From the IMG/VR virus record IMGVR_UViG_3300024335_000053, positions 1 to 22,168 of that record: a stretch of DNA of 22,168 nucleotides, one strand, 5' to 3'. This document shows, one piece after another, positions 19,401-22,168 of this stretch. Below the pieces are notes generated by a model. The model was given only the letters and a program-made list of their open reading frames with translations. It was not told the origin of the DNA and did no database searches. Numbering within the stretch: position 1 is the first letter of the stretch; each line of letters starts with the position of its first letter. The position numbers and the translations under genes are program-made. The stretch comes from a virus.

Positions 19401-22098
19401 CGCCTAGATCTAATGCGTTGTCTAAGTTGTCACCGCTTGCGTCACAAGGTCTGATAGCCTGATTGTTTACAAACCTTAAGCCTGCGTGGGTTCCTCCGCT
19501 TGCTCCACCAGCTATGTAATAAAAACTGTTATAACCAATACTACCGACTGCGGCGTTGTCTTTGCGAACATCAAGAATAGTTCCGTCTGATGTTGTTCTG
19601 TTGAAATAGCCTACTGTTCCGCCAGACACAGTACCGACAATCAAGCCCGTAGAACGCAAGCTGATACCTGCGACATTGCCTGTTGTGTCAGTCTTACCAA
19701 CCAGCAAGTTGCCGCTAGCATCCAGCCTAGCCTTCTCACTGCCGCCAACTGTAAACTTGACGGGATTTGCTGAGGTTTGCGACCCAAACTCTACATTTGA
19801 AGCGTCTACATAAAGATTTGCGTACCCTGTTCCGCCAATGCCAAATGACAAGTTAGCAGTTGAAGCGCCGTTAATTGTTGTAGTAGTTCGTGAGGCGGCT
19901 GTGTAAATTGGACTGCTAGTGCCGATACCAACATTCCCGTTGCCTTTAATAGCAAATAAATCAGAGTCAGCCGCCGCATTCCTAACGTACATTGCAAAAT
20001 CTGATGATGTTGAGCCTGCGTCGATTAACAAGCCAGACTTAGAGCCTGATGTGGCATTGTTGTCTAAATAAGCAGTCCAGCCTGATGTAGAGGTGGCTAC
20101 AGTCAAAGGAACAGACGGACTGCTAGTGCCAATACCTACCCGTGTGGTATCAGCAGTAATACGCATGACCTCGCCAAGGTTGTTGTTAAACCTTAGTGCG
20201 CCTGCGTTGTCTGCATCTCGGTAGTGGATCTTAGCGCCGCTGTCGTCAGCCGTTACCGTAATCCGTGTGTTCTTAGTGCCGTCGTTCTTGTAGACGCGCA
20301 TCTGTACGTCAGAGGCTGTGTCGACGATATCTAACTTGGCCTGTGGCGTCGTGCTACCTAGACCTAAAAATTTTGTGCTGGCATCCCAGAACAGAGATTG
20401 GCTTGACCCCGCCGAATCGTAGAAGCTGATGTCTCCGTTGTTGGCGACACCAAATCTTTGAGCTGTATTACCTGAATTGAAAACATCAAAAGAACCATTA
20501 GTGCCACTTAACCTTACATGACCATCACTGTTACCTAAAAGAACTTGTCCAGCACCTATATTATTTGCTCTTCGTAAATCTGCTACATTTGCTGTTGCAC
20601 TTGATATGGTCAAACCATCAGCAACCACTGAGCCAGTTACGTCGAGATTACCGCCCGAAAATAGATTTCCGCCATAAGGCAACAACCGCATCTCATCGGT
20701 CGTTGTGTTGGTCATCCGAATAAATTCTGTATTAGCCACCCAAACGCGCAATCGTTCGTCTTGGTCTTCTGTAATGTAGGTCAGACCATCAGTGTCAAAG
20801 GCTATTTTGTTGCCAGTAGGTATTGTGACATTGCCAGTTACGTCGATGCCTGTGGAGGTTGTGGCTAGTTTAAGGCTGTTGTCGTAATAAAGTTGAACTG
20901 CTCCATCAACATTAGCAACCAACATGTTTTCAAAGGGAGACTTAACAAGTCTTACGCTATCGCCTGCTGTTTCTAAAAGCAGATTGCCAGTTCCTTGGTC
21001 ACTAATGTAGCTATTAGACCCATCATGGTAAATCTGTAGGTCTCCACTAGCGCCGAAGATAGCCTTGTCGTTGTCGCCAAAATTAAGGTTGGCAGAGGTG
21101 GTGCCGCCAGCAAAGGTAATGGTGCTTGCAAAGGTTGCCGCCGCCGCAAACGTGGTTTGCTTGTTGGGCTGAACGGTAAGCCACGTAGCCATGCTTCCAT
21201 TGGACAAGTTGTTTTGTATGCCGAAATAAAGTGCAGACCCGTTGTGACCTATAGCCGCCGCATCGCCCGTGCCGCCGCCGTGAACAAATAGCCCACGCGC
21301 AACCCAGCCACTGCCATCTGCGATAGTGCCAAAGCCGCCTGCATAAGATCCGTAAGCATCGGGATCTAATGTAGAGTTTCCAAATGCGACAGAGCTTGAA
21401 GTTAAAAGGCCGCCAGTAATATTAACCCCGTGGCTGAAATCAAACTCGTCGTTAGTTGCATCCCACAAGATAGTGGCGTTGTTGCTCGCATCCACCGCAT
21501 CTTGGATAGTGATGCCCGCGCCGTCTGCTGATGCTGACGTGTCGCCCGCGCCGTAGTTTAACGTGATGTTCTTGTCTTCAACGTCTAGCGTGGCAGTGTT
21601 GAGCGTAGTGGTGGTGCCGTTAACGGTTAGGTCGCCAGTAATTGTGGCATTGCCGCCGATGTTGGCGTCACCTGACAGCCACAGATGCTCCCACCTGTAA
21701 GAATCTAAACCGAGGCTAATACTGCCGTTCTGTATCGTTCCAGCATTGTTAGTCGATGCAACGTACCCGTTTCCAAGCCGTAACCCTGAATGGCCCGACG
21801 CCGATGAGTAAATAGCAAGGTCACCACTGACTGCCGCAACGACGCCTATCGAGCCACCATCCTTGTAAAACTGTGCAATCGTCCCGTCACTGTTGAGGCG
21901 GTTTAAGGCTAAGGGGACACCACCGTCGCGTGTCGCCCATATATTCCCTACATTGCGAACCTCTGCGCCTGCGGTACTAAAGTTACTGGAGGTCTTGCCC
22001 GTGAGGATGTTGCCAGAGTCATCAATGCGAGCCTTCTCATCGGTCGCTGAAGTCTTGAATATGAACTTTGCCGTGCTTCTGTGGTCGATGAAATCCAT
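16438..22098 (-). CDS. Giant modular tail fibre with S74 intramolecular chaperone
   Basis: This 1886-residue protein is a receptor-binding fibre or spike. Most of it is repeats of the forms S-E-R-M-R-I-D-x-x-G-N-V-G-I-G-T-S-S-P and S-G-N-L-L-V-G-K-T, typical of long trimeric beta fibres. The last 92 residues are a peptidase S74 domain: S1795-D-Q-R-A-K1800-E-N-I holds the Ser/Lys pair of the family, and the chain is expected to cut itself just before S1795 after the trimer folds, releasing the chaperone. K-Y-G-M-V-A-Q-E-L and a C-terminal leucine-rich coiled coil are also typical. The N-terminus starts inside a repeat with no virion-anchor domain, so the protein may attach through another protein. 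The ATG at 22098 is preceded by AAGG and by an in-frame stop 12 bases upstream. Confidence 0.85.
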   Translation of the reverse strand: MDFIDHRSTAKFIFKTSATDEKARIDDSGNILTGKTSSNFSTAGAEVRNVGNIWATRDGGVPLALNRLNSDGTIAQFYKDGGSIGVVAAVSGDLAIYSSASGHSGLRLGNGYVASTNNAGTIQNGSISLGLDSYRWEHLWLSGDANIGGNATITGDLTVNGTTTTLNTATLDVEDKNITLNYGAGDTSASADGAGITIQDAVDASNNATILWDATNDEFDFSHGVNITGGLLTSSSVAFGNSTLDPDAYGSYAGGFGTIADGSGWVARGLFVHGGGTGDAAAIGHNGSALYFGIQNNLSNGSMATWLTVQPNKQTTFAAAATFASTITFAGGTTSANLNFGDNDKAIFGASGDLQIYHDGSNSYISDQGTGNLLLETAGDSVRLVKSPFENMLVANVDGAVQLYYDNSLKLATTSTGIDVTGNVTIPTGNKIAFDTDGLTYITEDQDERLRVWVANTEFIRMTNTTTDEMRLLPYGGNLFSGGNLDVTGSVVADGLTISSATANVADLRRANNIGAGQVLLGNSDGHVRLSGTNGSFDVFNSGNTAQRFGVANNGDISFYDSAGSSQSLFWDASTKFLGLGSTTPQAKLDIVDTASDVQMRVYKNDGTKNTRITVTADDSGAKIHYRDADNAGALRFNNNLGEVMRITADTTRVGIGTSSPSVPLTVATSTSGWTAYLDNNATSGSKSGLLIDAGSTSSDFAMYVRNAAADSDLFAIKGNGNVGIGTSSPIYTAASRTTTTINGASTANLSFGIGGTGYANLYVDASNVEFGSQTSANPVKFTVGGSEKARLDASGNLLVGKTDTTGNVAGISLRSTGLIVGTVSGGTVGYFNRTTSDGTILDVRKDNAAVGSIGYNSFYYIAGGASGGTHAGLRFVNNQAIRPCDASGDNLDNALDLGASTARFKDLYLSGTAYVATSVGIGTSSPSSFDAAGDNLVVGTGSGNNGITVYSGTANASSLFFADGTGSAAAKADGYIQYTHSNQALAFATGGGSERMRISSSGDVGLYDGQYINWRFAPNSTYRGGIRCDSSANMSFETGSSGSERMRIDANGLVGIGLTSPSSYYASELVVNAGGEGGLTLVGATTHENYLMFADGTTGTDRYSGYLSYNHGSNFMRFATNGGTEQMRIDSAGRVGIGTSDPSSGTSTYYDDLVIKNDTSGTGAGITIQSNTTNGFGAIEFRKADGTQVGKMYASSANGQLAFETGGSERMRIASGGNVGIGTSPTAVSNYKVLHVQSSHASAGGYIRLQTNAAAEYADIYNFNDSLYKDANTQIFRNKGGSTEYMRLDSSGNLLVGKTATTFSTEGIVAFSSADSNGSRVNITNDGGEALNLNRKTNDGNIAIFYKDGTTVGSIASVGGNRLAIGTGDVGLFFDSVGDELEPWSITAGSVRDAAINIGRNGGRFKDLHLSGNVIAEQIQLYDSTGNDRQALIFDASDNLQIATGTSTGSRGITFLTENTERMRLNAGGNLLVGKTSLNDNLAGFQTSPSGETRITRSGGLTLALNRKTSDGEILSFRKDGTTVGSIGTEGGDLTIGNADTGLQFVNTSQIIRPQNLTTNSAIDAQVDLGQSAYRFKDLYLSGAITAGGGISATPVVMSLATNNSNCDVTMQSANSGSVTRLRNGTNDFQIHTNGSERMRIDASGNVGIGTAPDQISSNATTLNIKALVDSKGGALLLESSGETVRSYMYPNSSGTQFGTLSNHALQFMTNTTERARIDTSGNLLLGKTSADNTTQGIRFLGSSGFMSVVRSSNTLAVFNRIDSDGTLINFRTNGTTRGSISISGSTTSYNTTSDQRAKENIVDAPSASDDIDAIKVRSFDFKADGSHQKYGMVAQELSTVAPEAVSVPDDAEEMQSVDYSKLVPMMLKEIQTLRARVAQLEGEN
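16717..22035 (-). repeat. Five ~380-bp coding modules within the fibre gene
   Basis: The fibre holds five related modules near 22035-21650, 19745-19360, 18245-17860, 17720-17345 and 16960-16717. Each starts with K-A-R-[IL]-D or E-[RY]-M-R-L, passes G-N-[IL]-L-x-G-K-T, L-x-L-N-R-x-x-S-D-G and K-D-G-x-x-V-G-S-I, and the first four end in R-[FW]-x-[DH]-L-x-L-S-G. The fifth is cut short and runs straight into the S74 domain. Between them lie G-N-V-G-I-G-T units of other types. Confidence 0.7.
17348..19389 (-). repeat. Near-identical short DNA repeats in the fibre gene
   Basis: A 26-base sequence coding for R-F-K-D-L-[YH]-L-S-G occurs at 17348-17373, 17861-17886 (one mismatch) and 19364-19389. 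A 29-base sequence coding for D-G-T-T-V-G-S-I occurs identically at 17514-17542 and 18030-18058. A 17-base sequence CGCATGCGTTCTGAGCC, coding for G-S-E-R-M-R, occurs at 17177-17193, 18461-18477, 18956-18972 and 19106-19122. Identity at the DNA level suggests recent duplication or recombination between modules. Confidence 0.75.
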
Positions 22099-22107
22099 GT
22101 CGTTACC

Positions 22108-22168
22108 TTATGACCAGTTGACTATCAGCTTGTTGTTCAAGCCTTCCATTACGTTAGTGACGCTACTA
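22108..22168 (-). CDS. C-terminal end of an upstream gene (partial)
   Basis: The minus-strand frame ending at the TAA of 22108-22110 is open to the window edge and ends V-M-E-G-L-N-N-K-L-I-V-N-W-S. It lies in the same frame as the fibre gene, which begins nine bases after this stop. It could be the end of a separate tail gene or the N-terminal part of the fibre cut off by a stop codon. Too little is visible to name it. Confidence 0.45.
   Translation of the reverse strand, partial: SSVTNVMEGLNNKLIVNWS

Overview
The window is part of a tailed double-stranded DNA phage genome (Caudoviricetes). It carries a large terminase, a portal, a head-morphogenesis protein, a lysis pair and a very long tail fibre with a self-cleaving chaperone tail. 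Nearly every gene is on the minus strand with overlaps of a few bases. Several families (the modular fibre, small fibre-linked proteins, the GTA-type holin, the IPN...HKFG virion protein) resemble those I associate with marine phages of Gram-negative bacteria. The exact host cannot be read from the sequence. No integrase, DNA polymerase, helicase, tRNA or CRISPR array is visible.

Layout, following minus-strand transcription from right to left. (1) 22168-12364, late structural and lysis block: the end of an unidentified gene, an 1886-residue fibre, two small conserved phage proteins, two secreted proteins, membrane/coiled-coil proteins, a virion protein, a GTA-type holin and an M15-type endolysin. 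(2) 12357-11946, control region: the only plus-strand gene, its promoter behind phased A-tracts, and a 16-bp operator that resembles a parS site. (3) 11945-6594, early DNA-metabolism block: an unknown protein with some features of annealing proteins, an SSB-like protein with an acidic tail, a Cro/CI-like HTH protein, a PD-(D/E)XK nuclease, NinB, an HTH-metallophosphoesterase, a zinc ribbon and a NinG-like protein. It is interrupted at 9996-10385 by a non-coding stretch holding nested inverted repeats and a strong plus-strand terminator, read here as a candidate ~360-nt structured RNA. (4) 6582-5125, a compact middle unit: an extended -10 promoter, six small genes including a stand-alone sigma-70 region 4 protein, and a clear intrinsic terminator. 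(5) 5074-1, packaging and head block: a second extended -10 promoter, then a small DUF551-like protein, a ParB-like protein, a 2-oxoglutarate/Fe(II) oxygenase with HxD...H...R residues, small and large terminase, portal and head protein.

The most interesting points are the ParB-like plus oxygenase pair fused by overlaps to the terminase genes, which suggests oxidative DNA modification tied to packaging; the plus-strand structured element at 10026-10387; the parS-like operator; and two promoters preceded by helically phased A-tracts. All functional statements come from reading motifs and context. No database search was run.
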